From Tritrichomonas musculus (Eukaryota; Parabasalia; Tritrichomonadida; Tritrichomonadidae), in NCBI GenBank assembly GCA_039105265.1, contig JAPFFF010000004.1:7545501-7609500 (forward strand): DNA of 64,000 nt, in the 5' to 3' direction. The notes below the pieces were generated by a model that did no database searches, was not told the origin of the DNA, and saw only the letters and a list, made by a program, of their open reading frames with translations. Both the position numbers and the translations under genes were made by a program. Positions 37,041 to 46,948 of the stretch are shown here, piece by piece (within the stretch, counting starts at the first letter, position 1; every line of letters starts with the position of its first letter).

Positions 37041-38760
37041 GAATGAAGTGATCAGATATATATAACATATTAGTTGATGTAATATCATTAGGATTGAAAG
37101 AGAATAATACGGAGCATTCATAAATTTATCATAAATAGAATTATAGTAATGTTAAGCAGTGCTCCAGATACTTTATATCTTCCGTACATCTGTAACAACT
37201 TCAGGAGCTCTCCAAACAACTTACTCATATAGAGATCCCTATAGATTTCTATCTAAATGTTATAATATAAACAAGTCCCCAAATGAAATGAAACAAATTT
37301 ATATCCTATATGAATCCTACCCAAAATACTAATAACTGATATTTCTGCCATACATAATCTTCTATATACCGGCTACAATCATGTTACATGCTATTTGTGG
37401 CAAAGAACTCAATATATATGTTTAATTATGTCTATGAACTATTAATATTTGATAATCCCATAAAGATAATCTAAAAATATGTTATTAAAATAGGTGTAAT
37501 CGGATATATTAATGTGAAATCGTTTCTGAATAATTATATAGAAAGGTTTATAAATGGCATTAGCACGATTGAGGGAAATAATGAAGCTCTATTATTATAG
37601 ATAATGATGAACTAGTTGTAATACTTATACTGATACTGTCTCCAGTGTTAAACAATTTCTAGGTAGAAAGCAAAATTGAGATTCTGACGTGTATAAACAT
37701 GCTCGATATGAAAAACATATGAAGAAGATAACTTAGTAGTATAGGTTTAGCTGTGTGTTCTAAAAGACTGCCCAGATCTAACAGCACCAATGATATCACC
37801 AAATCCATTTTTAAATATTTTTTCAATGTACTTGTGAGGATACTTGTTAGAATTGTAGATATCATGGTCATGTATTCATATATTTTAAAAATCAAGAAGA
37901 TATGAGTGTGTTAAGAGTTTATTTTATCACAATGCTCATTTAGAAGTGTCTTGTAGAAACAGCCGGTGTATTCGATATATTCTTAATAACAATACCAGAA
38001 AACATGGCTTCCAAGAATATGGTTAACGTCCATTAGATTAATTTTGTTGCATTTGAAAAAGAGATTTGTTCCATTAAAAGGTTTTATTAATAACTTTGAA
38101 ATTATAAATAAATAATTTTTTATCATAAGAAATAAGAAGACGCTTAAACCATTAAAAGATTTAAAACATAATGAAGGTTATTTGACGTTTAATTTGAATG
38201 GTGTAAACTATTAAAAACGCGTTATTATTACTAAAATATTCTTGCCTAACGATGATCCTGCATCTTCATTTCCTTCGATTTATATCAACTGACTACACAG
38301 ACCATGAAAAAGCAGAAGCATATTTAGATGAAATATACTTAAAATGATATCATAACAGCGGTGAGAAGATTTGATATACCTTATGTCGAATTAGATTGGG
38401 ATGAATGTGATGAAGTTCGTTTTGATGTAAAATGAATAAAAAATAAGCATATTCTATCTATTTTTTTTCTTAAACCTATCACTAGTGATATCATAGGTGC
38501 GGTTAGGTCTGGTCGCACGTTTAGGACTCACACACCTAACGTATACCACTATCTTATTCGATATCGAACAAGTTTTTTGAGAGATATCTATGTGAACTGC
38601 GCGATTGAATGTGGAATTGTATGTGTAAAATACGTTGAGATGATACATTATATAAGTTTGGTTGTGAGCAATTGGGTAAATTTGTTGCTGATGATGAATC
38701 CACTAATGATGAACCCGTTATTTGAAATATTAGTTTTTTTTTTTCCTTTTTGTATTTCAA
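37041..38760. other. Coding-like debris, unidentified
   Basis: This stretch is less AT-rich than the spacers around it and contains short codon-like runs with many stops. One example is a 3' gene end on the plus strand near 38656-38724 reading KFGCEQLGKFVADDES. Another is a Leu/Ile-rich frame on the minus strand (37659-37895). No family is recognisable. It is probably the remains of one or more old genes or elements. Confidence 0.4.
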
Positions 38761-40231
38761 ATCACATATATTTTAAAAAATGTAATAAAAATATTAATTA
38801 AAATTATATATAAATATTTAAATATATATTATATTAGAATTTAATTCAGTAATTATTGAGATATAATAGCATATATTTTTAAACAATATTCTGATATTAT
38901 TTGGTCATAAGCTATTCAAAAAATAGCATTATAATTATTTATAAAAATGAAAAAAAAAATAATAATATTTTTTTTCTATACATCTAATTGCTTCTTTAAA
39001 ACTTAATTACAATAAATAATATAAAAATATAAAGTTTTAAATAAGATAAAAACTAAAATGATTTAATCTTTAATCTTTCAAATTGTCTCAAATATGAATT
39101 TAAGCTATATCTTTTAATAAAATTGTTATATTATTTTTTAAGAAGGTAAATAAAGGAATAAATAATAATTATAATATATTAAATATTTATAAGATGTCTA
39201 TATAAAATTAAGTTTTGAAATAAATAAAAATAAAGTTGCGAATAATTAAAAATAAAAAACACTCTCAAATATTTTCAATTGTAGTTTTCAAAAATAAAAT
39301 AACTATACAAATATCAATGTATAAATATTTTGGGATATAAATCACAATTCATTACTATTTTAAATAAATGATTAACATTCATATATATTAAAATTAATTA
39401 TATTTTTTAAACAATGTAAATAAAAAAATTAAGACAATATCTTTTTATATCAGAAATATGCAAAAAAACATGCAAATTGAAGATATTTTGGGATCATATT
39501 TGCTATCATATGCTTGGATATACTGTTTAAAAAAGACAACTTTCAAATTTTGATAATATTTATCAAAAATGAATAATGATTTTTTATATTAAATAATACT
39601 TGCTATGCATCATTTAAATATATATAGAATCATTTAAATGAAAATTTTGTAGAATATTTATTTTTTTATACCAATAATAATTATCAGCAAATATAATATC
39701 TATCAAATATAATATTAACTATTTCAAGTTGTTTATTATCAATATATGTTTATAAAATCAGTTATTTAATGAGAAATAATAAAAAAATAACTCAGATATC
39801 AAGGATTGTTTTTTAAGAGTCCTTTGATTTTAATTATTTTTTCATATTTTAATAAAAACAATTTTTAGAAAAGTTCTGTACAAAAGATTTTTAAATATTT
39901 GTTTTTGATAAAAAGAAAAGTGTATTTTTTGAATGAAAATATAAGGTTAGGTGCTTTTGATTTTAACGGAACTTTTTTTTTGAGAAAAATTCTGAAGATT
40001 TTAGGTTTTTTTGATTTTTTTTAAAAAAATGAATCAGAAGCACCTTAACAAAAAGTGAAAATTGAAAAGAGCAAAAAAAATTGAATTGTTTTTTTTGATT
40101 TATCCCCGATTTTTTTTCCCAAAAAAAAAAAAAAAAAAAATTGAGTGAATTATTTCTGGAAATTCAGTAAAATTAATCGTGAAATTTAAAAAGCATTTTT
40201 CAACGTACAAATTCGCATTCAAAAAGTTTGT
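38760..40231. other. Very AT-rich spacer
   Basis: About 1.4 kb of A/T runs with no coding frame of note. It contains the MITE candidate at 39949-40045 and an A-run near 40122-40140. Confidence 0.6.
39949..40045. mobile_element. 97-bp MITE candidate
   Basis: The ends are inverted repeats AGGTGCTTTTGATT and, read on the other strand, AGGTGCTTCTGATT (13 of 14 match). TTA-type sequence lies on both flanks. It has no coding capacity. The superfamily cannot be told from one copy. Confidence 0.45.
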
Positions 40232-41656
40232 TTATTCTTTATGATCTTCACTTTTATCTTCTTCTTCCTCTTCAATAACAGGCTCGTCTTTACTATCAGC
40301 GCACTCGAACTTCATGTATCCGACCAAGTGGATATCGTGCTCCAAGTGCTTCTTGAGTGCGCAAGTCTCGCAGAGTCTCAAATCGCCTGATTTGTCGCAT
40401 GTGTAGCACGTGTAGCAAGCAGACACGTCGTCTTTACCCAGCACTTTTCTATCGCATTTCTCTCCTCGGTTGTGAAGCAGCTGTGCCACGCTCATTGCGC
40501 AGCATCCCATGTTTTTGCAGGCGCACGAGAAAGTCTTCATTCCGACGAATTCGATTACGTGATTTATGTGGCAGTTGACTGCGCAAGCCTCGCAAATTCC
40601 GTACGCGTCATCTGTCAAACCGCAAGACAGGCAATGATACATTCTCTGCGTTTTCGGAAGGTACTTATTATTGATGAAAAGGTTGGAGCAGCGTGTCAAA
40701 TAGCTCGAGTTTGGTATATCCAAAAGTTTGCATTCGCCGAGGCCGCAGCGGATGCAACTACAGGAGGCTTCGTCTTTAATACCTTCCAGGTAAACATCGT
40801 GGTTCTTATGGCAATGATGGGCACATGAGGCACAGCACCCTTGGGACCCTACAAGGCCGCATGTTCGGCAGTGGTACCATGCCTGCCTCATTGATTTTTT
40901 GCCTGTAAATAAGTAGGTGCAAATTGGCCTTCGAATTGAAATTAAACAGTTGCTGAGAGCAAGGCACTGGCACGTCTTTCCGTTTACCATGCCACAGTAG
41001 CGTAAATTGTGTTCGTGATGGCAGTTAATGGCGCAACTTTGACATATATATGAATCATCAATAATTTCGCAATCTAAACATTGGTACATCGGTTGGTTAA
41101 TGGAACACCCATAGGTTATATCAAATGAGCATTTAAGCTTTTTGGGATCAGGGGTGGTGCATTTACAACAATTAAAATCTGGACAATCGCAAAAAAAGTT
41201 ACTCGAAGTCCAATTCTGATCTAAATTAGTTTCATGTCCTTTATGGCAACGGTTAACGCATACTTCGCAAACTCCATTGGGATATGTAATATGGCAGGAA
41301 CGGCAATCATATGATTTTTGCTTGATATAATGTTTATTTGTCGCTAAACGTGTACATAAAGGTTCTATTTTTGGAAGTAATTTGTTTTCTGAAGGAGGAG
41401 GTGGATTAATATCTTGAGGAATAAGATTTTTTTGATTTAAATTATCAACAATGCCGAGGAGTGTTATATTATTTATTGGTTTACTGAATTCTTGTTTACA
41501 GAATGGGCATTCATGAACTTTTGATATACATGATTCACAAGCTGTATGACCACATTCTGGAATAATCATTGGTGAACGTAACGGTGGAACCATAGCAAGA
41601 CAGCATATCGGACATTTTATACTTTCAATAAGATCTTGATATAATGAATCATCCAT
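40232..41656 (-). CDS. RING-finger protein with repeated UBR-box-like zinc modules (474 aa)
   Basis: Likely E3 ubiquitin ligase. Residues 15-54 form a RING: CPIC, then C-G-H, C-x-x-C and CPFC. About five Cys/His modules of roughly 70 residues follow (about 98-455). Each has C-x-x-C, G-x-C-x-x-C, C-H-x-x-H and a final C-x-C, a layout like the UBR box that in other proteins binds degradation signals. The last 18 residues are acidic (EEEEEDKSEDHKE). RING enzymes pass ubiquitin from an E2 to a substrate. Start MDDSLYQDL at 41656. The DNA of the modules is much less AT-rich than its surroundings. The UBR-like call rests on cysteine spacing only. Confidence 0.8.
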   Translation of the reverse strand: MDDSLYQDLIESIKCPICCLAMVPPLRSPMIIPECGHTACESCISKVHECPFCKQEFSKPINNITLLGIVDNLNQKNLIPQDINPPPPSENKLLPKIEPLCTRLATNKHYIKQKSYDCRSCHITYPNGVCEVCVNRCHKGHETNLDQNWTSSNFFCDCPDFNCCKCTTPDPKKLKCSFDITYGCSINQPMYQCLDCEIIDDSYICQSCAINCHHEHNLRYCGMVNGKTCQCLALSNCLISIRRPICTYLFTGKKSMRQAWYHCRTCGLVGSQGCCASCAHHCHKNHDVYLEGIKDEASCSCIRCGLGECKLLDIPNSSYLTRCSNLFINNKYLPKTQRMYHCLSCGLTDDAYGICEACAVNCHINHVIEFVGMKTFSCACKNMGCCAMSVAQLLHNRGEKCDRKVLGKDDVSACYTCYTCDKSGDLRLCETCALKKHLEHDIHLVGYMKFECADSKDEPVIEEEEEDKSEDHKE

Positions 41657-42400
41657 TTGTAAAATTTTAAAAATTTTAACTTTTTGAAAAGCTTTTCAAA
41701 TAAACGTATCTATATATATGACATAACTTATCTATTAGGCAAAGGTATAAAATCAAGCAAATTAAAAATTTGGAGAGCCTTCATCAATAATTTTAAATAT
41801 AAGGATTTTAAATAGGAAATTCAATTTTATTTGCTGTTTCTTTTTTCTCATATTTAATTGTTGTCATTGGTCAAAGTCAGGAAAATTATGCATATAAAAA
41901 AAAAGAATACTACTGTTAATAAAAATAAAATGAAATCATTTTTAGAAATTCATAAAGAAAGTGATTATTAATGCCAATCAAAGCATTTTCCAACAAAAAA
42001 TCAAAATTTTATCTTAGAATTTCTATTTTAGTAAAATTGAATATGCAATAACTTATTAATTAGTATTTGGTATCTTACAAAAAGCTTTAGAAATGAAAAC
42101 TTATACAAATTTTTTCAAGGATAAGATAATTTTGAATTTATTTTTTATTTCTGATATATATTTAACATTAAATATATACTTTTAAAAATAACGTTGATAA
42201 ATAAATAAAATAATTAGATATATAGTATTTTATGAAAAAATCATTTGTGTGGGCATATTCAATTTTTTAATAATTTTCACAGTAAGAAACCAAATTTCAT
42301 ATTGAATTTTTTGAGAATTAGATTTTCATTTATGATGATATTTGGTCATATTTTATTTTTGATATCGTTTTTCGAAAAATAAATTTTAGATCATTTTAAA
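41657..42400. other. AT-rich spacer between divergent genes
   Basis: 0.74 kb holding the upstream regions of the RING gene (leftward) and the lysine-rich gene (rightward). TCATTTT at 42391-42397 fits the trichomonad initiator. Nothing else seen. Confidence 0.5.
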
Positions 42401-42646
42401 ATGAGTGAGAAAGATAATAACAAAAGAGATAAAAAGAAGTCAAAAGAGGAAAAGCTAGACGAAATCAGGCGAAAAGCTACTGAAAAAGCATCAAAGAAGT
42501 TTACAAAAAGATTTAATCGAAAATTCAAGAAAGATGAAAAAATAGAAAGGAAAATGGAAAAGAAAGAAGAGAAGAGAATGAAAAAAGTGGAAAGGAAACT
42601 TAGAAAGAGAGAAAAGTACCTATCGGACCTTGATATACTTGCTTGA
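42401..42646 (+). CDS. Small lysine/glutamate-rich helical protein (81 aa)
   Basis: Starts MSEKDNNKRDKKK ten bases after a TCATTTT initiator-like motif. More than half the residues are Lys, Arg or Glu in a continuous predicted helix, ending KYLSDLDILA. It is single-exon with no other domain. A coiled-coil or nucleic-acid-binding role is possible; no family recognised. Low complexity makes homology hard to judge, but the initiator motif supports a real gene. Confidence 0.65.
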   Translation: MSEKDNNKRDKKKSKEEKLDEIRRKATEKASKKFTKRFNRKFKKDEKIERKMEKKEEKRMKKVERKLRKREKYLSDLDILA

Positions 42647-43683
42647 AATAATATTTATTTAATATGAATTCTTATTTATAATTCAAGACATTTATGAATA
42701 AAATGTTTTTATATAAATATTCATTATAATTTAATACGTGTTTTTTCATGATTTTTATTTCTTTTTTTAATTGCTTTAAAAGAATGAAACTTTGATCTTA
42801 ACCAATATATATGTTTTATTTTATTGAAATATGTTTTCATCAAACTAGAATACTTGGGAAAAAGTTATAAATAATATATTTTAAAAATCAAAACAATATG
42901 AATTTTGATAAGGCAAAAAAATATAAAATATAACTAGTATAAATTTAATTAATTCTTTAAAAATAAATATTTATTAAATATTTGTTTGGATAAATTTACA
43001 AATATTGTTACAATTTTTGTTATAAAACCTATTTCAATTTTGAAAAATCTCTCAATTTTGTAAATTTTAATTGTTCATTTTGATATAATTTCAATGAGAT
43101 AACAGAATTCAATTTGAATGGTTATGATGCAAAAATATGCTTTTTTTAAATGATTTTTGATTAAAATTTTATCCTCAGGCATATCAGAATATTTTTTTTA
43201 ATGGTATTATTATAAGCAATATATTTTTTTTTCCATTTCCCATCTCTGGTTTAGCAATATTTGTTACAACGACATTAAAAGCATATAGATTCAGAAAATA
43301 TCGGTAATTTGATTCATATTTTGCAAAAAATACACAAAAATATATTTATTTTTTGAAATAAGCCAAAATTCTCAAAATATAATTTGAAATTATAATAAAG
43401 CAAATCGATATTATCCAAAACAATTTCTAAAAAAATAATAATTTTGATTGATATTGAATGTAATATAAATTTTCTCATTAACAATCAAATTGAGTATTTA
43501 GATTAATTTGAAAAAAGAAAATGAGTGATTTTCATTATTTGTATTTTTGGATCAATCATGATATGATATTAGAACAACACTTAAATGGAACATAAATTTT
43601 ATTTATTATTGGATAAACATATTTTACATTTCTAATAAAATTTTGAATTGTTCACAAAAAGTTTTATATTTGATATCAAATTC
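42647..43683. other. AT-rich spacer, no gene seen
   Basis: About 1 kb with no convincing frame on either strand. The last 40 bases carry TTCACA, an initiator-like match for the GTPase gene that follows. Confidence 0.55.
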
Positions 43684-44250
43684 ATGAATAACGGTACGCT
43701 TAAAATCATGGTAATTGGTGGAGCATCAGTTGGCAAAACGACACTCTGCCGTCAAATAAACCATGAAGATTTGGTTGATGTATATTATCCAGCTGTACCT
43801 GAAGATATTATTAATGAACTAGATATTGATGGACAAAAGATAAAATTCACAGTATACGATACGCAATTTGGTGATTATGAAAAATTAAGATTTGTTATTT
43901 ATAAGCAATGTCAAGCCTTTATTTTCATTATTGATATTTCTAATCCAGGTTCAATTAATGAATTTGAAGCTTTTTATAACGAAGCTAAAAGTAGTCGTGA
44001 AAAAGAAGAAGATTTTATCTTTGTAATTGTTGCTAATAAAGTTGACTTACGTTCAAAAGATAATTCACAAAACTTAATTCCAATAGAAAAAATAACTGAA
44101 ATAGGGAATAAATACAAGAGCGAAGTTATTGAAATATCAGCAGTGGATAATATTCATATTAATGATACTATTGAAAACTTAATTCGAAGGTTTATTAATA
44201 ATAGCCAGTTAACAACAAAGAAAAAAGAGAGAAATTGCCTGATTGAATGA
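43684..44250 (+). CDS. Ras/Rab-superfamily small GTPase (188 aa)
   Basis: GTP-binding switch protein. I start at the ATG at 43684 (MNNGTLKIMVIGG); the frame extends upstream only without ATG. G1 is GGASVGKT, G4 is NKVD and G5 is SAV within EISAVDN. The G3 region reads YDTQFGDYEKLR where the family has DTAGQE, with one extra residue, so nucleotide cycling may be unusual. The C-terminus CLIE has the form of a prenylation CAAX box after a basic stretch (KKKERN), suggesting membrane attachment. Subfamily cannot be assigned. It is convergent with the next gene, 108 bp away. Confidence 0.85.
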   Translation: MNNGTLKIMVIGGASVGKTTLCRQINHEDLVDVYYPAVPEDIINELDIDGQKIKFTVYDTQFGDYEKLRFVIYKQCQAFIFIIDISNPGSINEFEAFYNEAKSSREKEEDFIFVIVANKVDLRSKDNSQNLIPIEKITEIGNKYKSEVIEISAVDNIHINDTIENLIRRFINNSQLTTKKKERNCLIE

Positions 44251-44358
44251 ATATATCATATATTAAAATTATTTAATTAAGCTCTTTATTTTAATTTAAA
44301 AATAAAAAATGAAAAAGAAAGATTTCGAATTTTTATTAATAACATACGCATTTTATAT

Positions 44359-44835
44359 TTAATTTAGTTTTGAATAGCAATGTCCGTCACGCTTTTTGTT
44401 GTTTTTACTTTTAATTTTTTCATTGTTTTGGGTCATCATTGAATTGTCAATTGATAATCTAATTGATAATTCGCCATTTATATGATGGCTACCAAAATTA
44501 TTCATTAAATGCTCATATAATTTAATATGTTTGATTTCTGTGTTTTTATCATCATTCAACTTTGGGAAATCGGCCCTATAAATGACTGAAGAAGCAATAA
44601 TTGGGTCACCGTCAATATATTTCTTTTTTCTGATAACAACGAGGATTTTTTCAGTCTTTTTGGTAATGTTTACAGTCAAGAAATGATTAATTTCTTTCAT
44701 TTTCTTGGCTTCAATAATATAATGTTGTTTTAATTTTTCTGGTATTGTTGTAATACTGACTCTTATATGATCATGATCTTCAACTTTACTATCTTTTATT
44801 TCTAATGATTGTAAATGAATATTTAATGCTTCCAT
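44359..44835 (-). CDS. C2-like domain protein (158 aa), tentative
   Basis: The first 130 residues alternate beta strands (LNIHLQSLEIKD, ILVVIRKKKYIDGDPIIA, ELSIRLSID) in a way that recalls C2 domains. I cannot point to a calcium-binding Asp cluster. The C-terminal 30 residues are basic and low complexity (KSKNNKKRDGHCY). Start MEALNIHL at 44835, with TCATTTTT about 20 bases upstream on the minus strand. Family call is tentative; the gene itself is convincing. Confidence 0.6.
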   Translation of the reverse strand: MEALNIHLQSLEIKDSKVEDHDHIRVSITTIPEKLKQHYIIEAKKMKEINHFLTVNITKKTEKILVVIRKKKYIDGDPIIASSVIYRADFPKLNDDKNTEIKHIKLYEHLMNNFGSHHINGELSIRLSIDNSMMTQNNEKIKSKNNKKRDGHCYSKLN

Positions 44836-45341
44836 GGTTTTCTTTTTAAAAATGATTTCATGATTTCGTCTTTTTTTCTTATTTTATTTTTTCAATAATA
44901 ATTGAAATATTTGAATGGATACGATGTTTATATTATTCAAAATATTTTATTTTCATTATTTTCAATATTTATTTTTTTATATTAAAAAAAATTGAATGAA
45001 ATACTAACTTTTTGATTTAATCATAATAATCAAATTATGATATGCGATATCTTAAAAAAAAATTATAATTATTTATATTTTTAATTAACCAATTAATTAA
45101 TATCCGGAGATAAAATATAATATTGGAAATGATAATGATAAATGAATTCGGAGAAAATAAAAATCTGATAAAAAAAAAACAATGCGAGCCATCAATGAAA
45201 GAATTCCAACTTTATTATAATTCTATATATAATTTTATGTGTTTAATAAATGAAAGTCATTCATCAATATTATTTTGTTTTTATGAAAATTGATTAATGA
45301 CCTAGTTACAAATATTTAAATTTCATAATGTTTTTTTAGAA
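44836..45341. other. AT-rich spacer
   Basis: Half a kilobase with no gene seen. It holds the leader of the C2-like gene at its left end. Confidence 0.5.
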
Positions 45342-45500
45342 TCAATAATACTCATATACTGCATTAATAGCTGTTTGGAATTTCTTGTTTTTCTTATAAA
45401 CACCACCATGTTTTTCAATTACGAAACATCATTTATCTGCTTTTCAGATATAGATCTTATTGCTATTATCTAATTTATGCCTCAATTGTATATTAAATTT
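45342..45500 (-). pseudogene. Gene fragment, C-terminal end, decayed
   Basis: On the minus strand the frame reads LDNSNKIYI, a stop, then KADKWCFVIEKHGGVYKKNK and a natural-looking end INAVYEYY. Composition is clearly protein-like but one in-frame TGA splits it and no 5' part is found. Family unknown. Confidence 0.45.
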
Positions 45501-45550
45501 TTAATTTCTTATCGTTTGATAATAATAAAAATAGCTTAAATAGATTACAA

Positions 45551-45840
45551 ATTTTGGATTTTGATAACTCCTTCGCGAAGTTGAATACGCAATTGATTAG
45601 CTCGATTCTTTTTAAAATAAAATAGACATTGTAATTCATTTAAAGTTTGAGTTATTCTAGAGATCATCCCTTTGGTAGTAATGTTTTGTTTATACTTTTT
45701 GCATTTATCCACTAGTACTGGAATGCTAAATATAAATAGCTTAAGTATTTTGTTTATTTTGAAAAAAACTCAAATAAACGATCATGAACGAAAGCCAACA
45801 TATTATCGACATTGACAAAATTCAAAATAGACTTTCAAAA
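45551..45840 (-). pseudogene. Decayed gene fragment
   Basis: Two minus-strand pieces in different frames look like parts of one protein. One contains ILNFVNVDNMLAFVHDRLF. The next runs through FSIPVLVDKCKKYKQNITTK and MISRITQTLNELQCLFYFKK to QLREGVIKIQNL and a stop. A frameshift and stop separate them and there is no start. Not recognised. Confidence 0.45.
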
Positions 45841-45921
45841 GTAAAGATCAAATGATAAATTTGTAACCTGGTGATAAGATAAATCATTATTTGATGATAT
45901 GAAAAAAAATAGTCTTGAGTG

Positions 45922-46440
45922 ATGTGGATACTGCTAATATATATACATATAAATAAAATATATATTCTGATCGAAAAGGCCAGTACAAAAGTGGTTGCTA
46001 ATGCAATTTATGAGGATTATGAATGTAATTTGTTTGAATTACAAAGAAATTTTGTTTTGATTGAAATTTTAAAAATATTAATACTAATACTTGCTATTGT
46101 CCCCTATACTTATAATTTGATGATTGCATAACTTTATTATTTTGGTTATTTTATATTTCATTAAGCTTATTTATTATCAAATCATATACTTGATTTTAAA
46201 GATGTAAAGATTCATATATATAACAAATAATTTATCAGCTATTTCAACACCTTTACCAGACATGGTAATTGACAGATATATATGAGTTGGTCTTGCATTA
46301 ATTTATGCATTTGAACTAGTGAATAATAAACCTTCATTATTAAGATAAATCGTTGGTGGAGTGATTATATACATAATTTTATGACTTTTAGCATCATCTT
46401 ATTCAACATAAACTTTTACGGGGTTTGAAATAAAGATTAG
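45922..46440 (+). pseudogene. Decayed membrane-protein-like fragment
   Basis: A 69-codon frame (45922-46131, MWILLIYIHINK...) is rich in hydrophobic segments such as IEILKILILILAIVPYT. Downstream, broken pieces in the plus strand (PLPDMVIDRYI, VGLALIYAFELV, IVGGVIIYIIL) also look like membrane helices. Several stops separate them. It may be the remains of one transporter-like gene; not identified. Confidence 0.35.
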
Positions 46441-46477
46441 CGTGATATATATTATGTCTTGTCACAAAGTCATATAT

Positions 46478-46711
46478 TCAATTAAATTTTGGGTTGACAG
46501 GTCCTATTTGATTTTTCTTTTTGAGAGCAGCAATTCTGGCTTCAGAAGCCGCCATCATAGTCTTTAGACATGTATTCTCTGCCTCTAATATCTCAATTTT
46601 GCATTTGAGTACATTTAAAACCTTATTTGTTTCATCCACAGTGGGATAAGTATCATCAAATTTGCTTATTTTTAATAAAAAAATGAAGAAAGGAAATTAA
46701 TTTCGATTCAT
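46478..46711 (-). pseudogene. Short coiled-coil gene with an early in-frame stop (78 codons)
   Basis: The minus-strand frame starts at the ATG at 46709-46711, nine bases after a TCACT initiator-like motif. It reads MNRN, hits TAA at 46697-46699, and then stays open to TGA at 46478-46480. The body (KVLNVLKCKIEILEAENTCL, then KTMMAASEARIAALKKKN) is a good coiled coil. I see no intron signals that would remove the stop. Probably a recently broken small gene. Confidence 0.5.
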
Positions 46712-46948
46712 ATCAAAAAGTGAAATATAAATTTTATAAAAATATGGTTACATTTATATAATATATAATATAATATAATATCTAATCGCTATGATCTGAA
46801 CCAATTCTGATTAAAATGAGTTGTAATTTTTGGTTGATGTTTAATATTTCACTTAATGTTTAATAAAAATGAACAAATTTTATAAAAATATCGGCCCATA
46901 AAAACCCGACAAATTTTCCAGGTTTTCAATTTCGACAAATTTTAAGCG

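Noticed and set aside
40357-40828. Plus-strand frames opposite the RING gene
   Set aside because: Cys/His spacing, RING motif and a proper ATG are all on the minus strand.
43648-43683. Upstream extension of the GTPase frame
   Set aside because: It has no ATG; the first ATG at 43684 directly precedes the G1 strand and gives a normal N-terminus.
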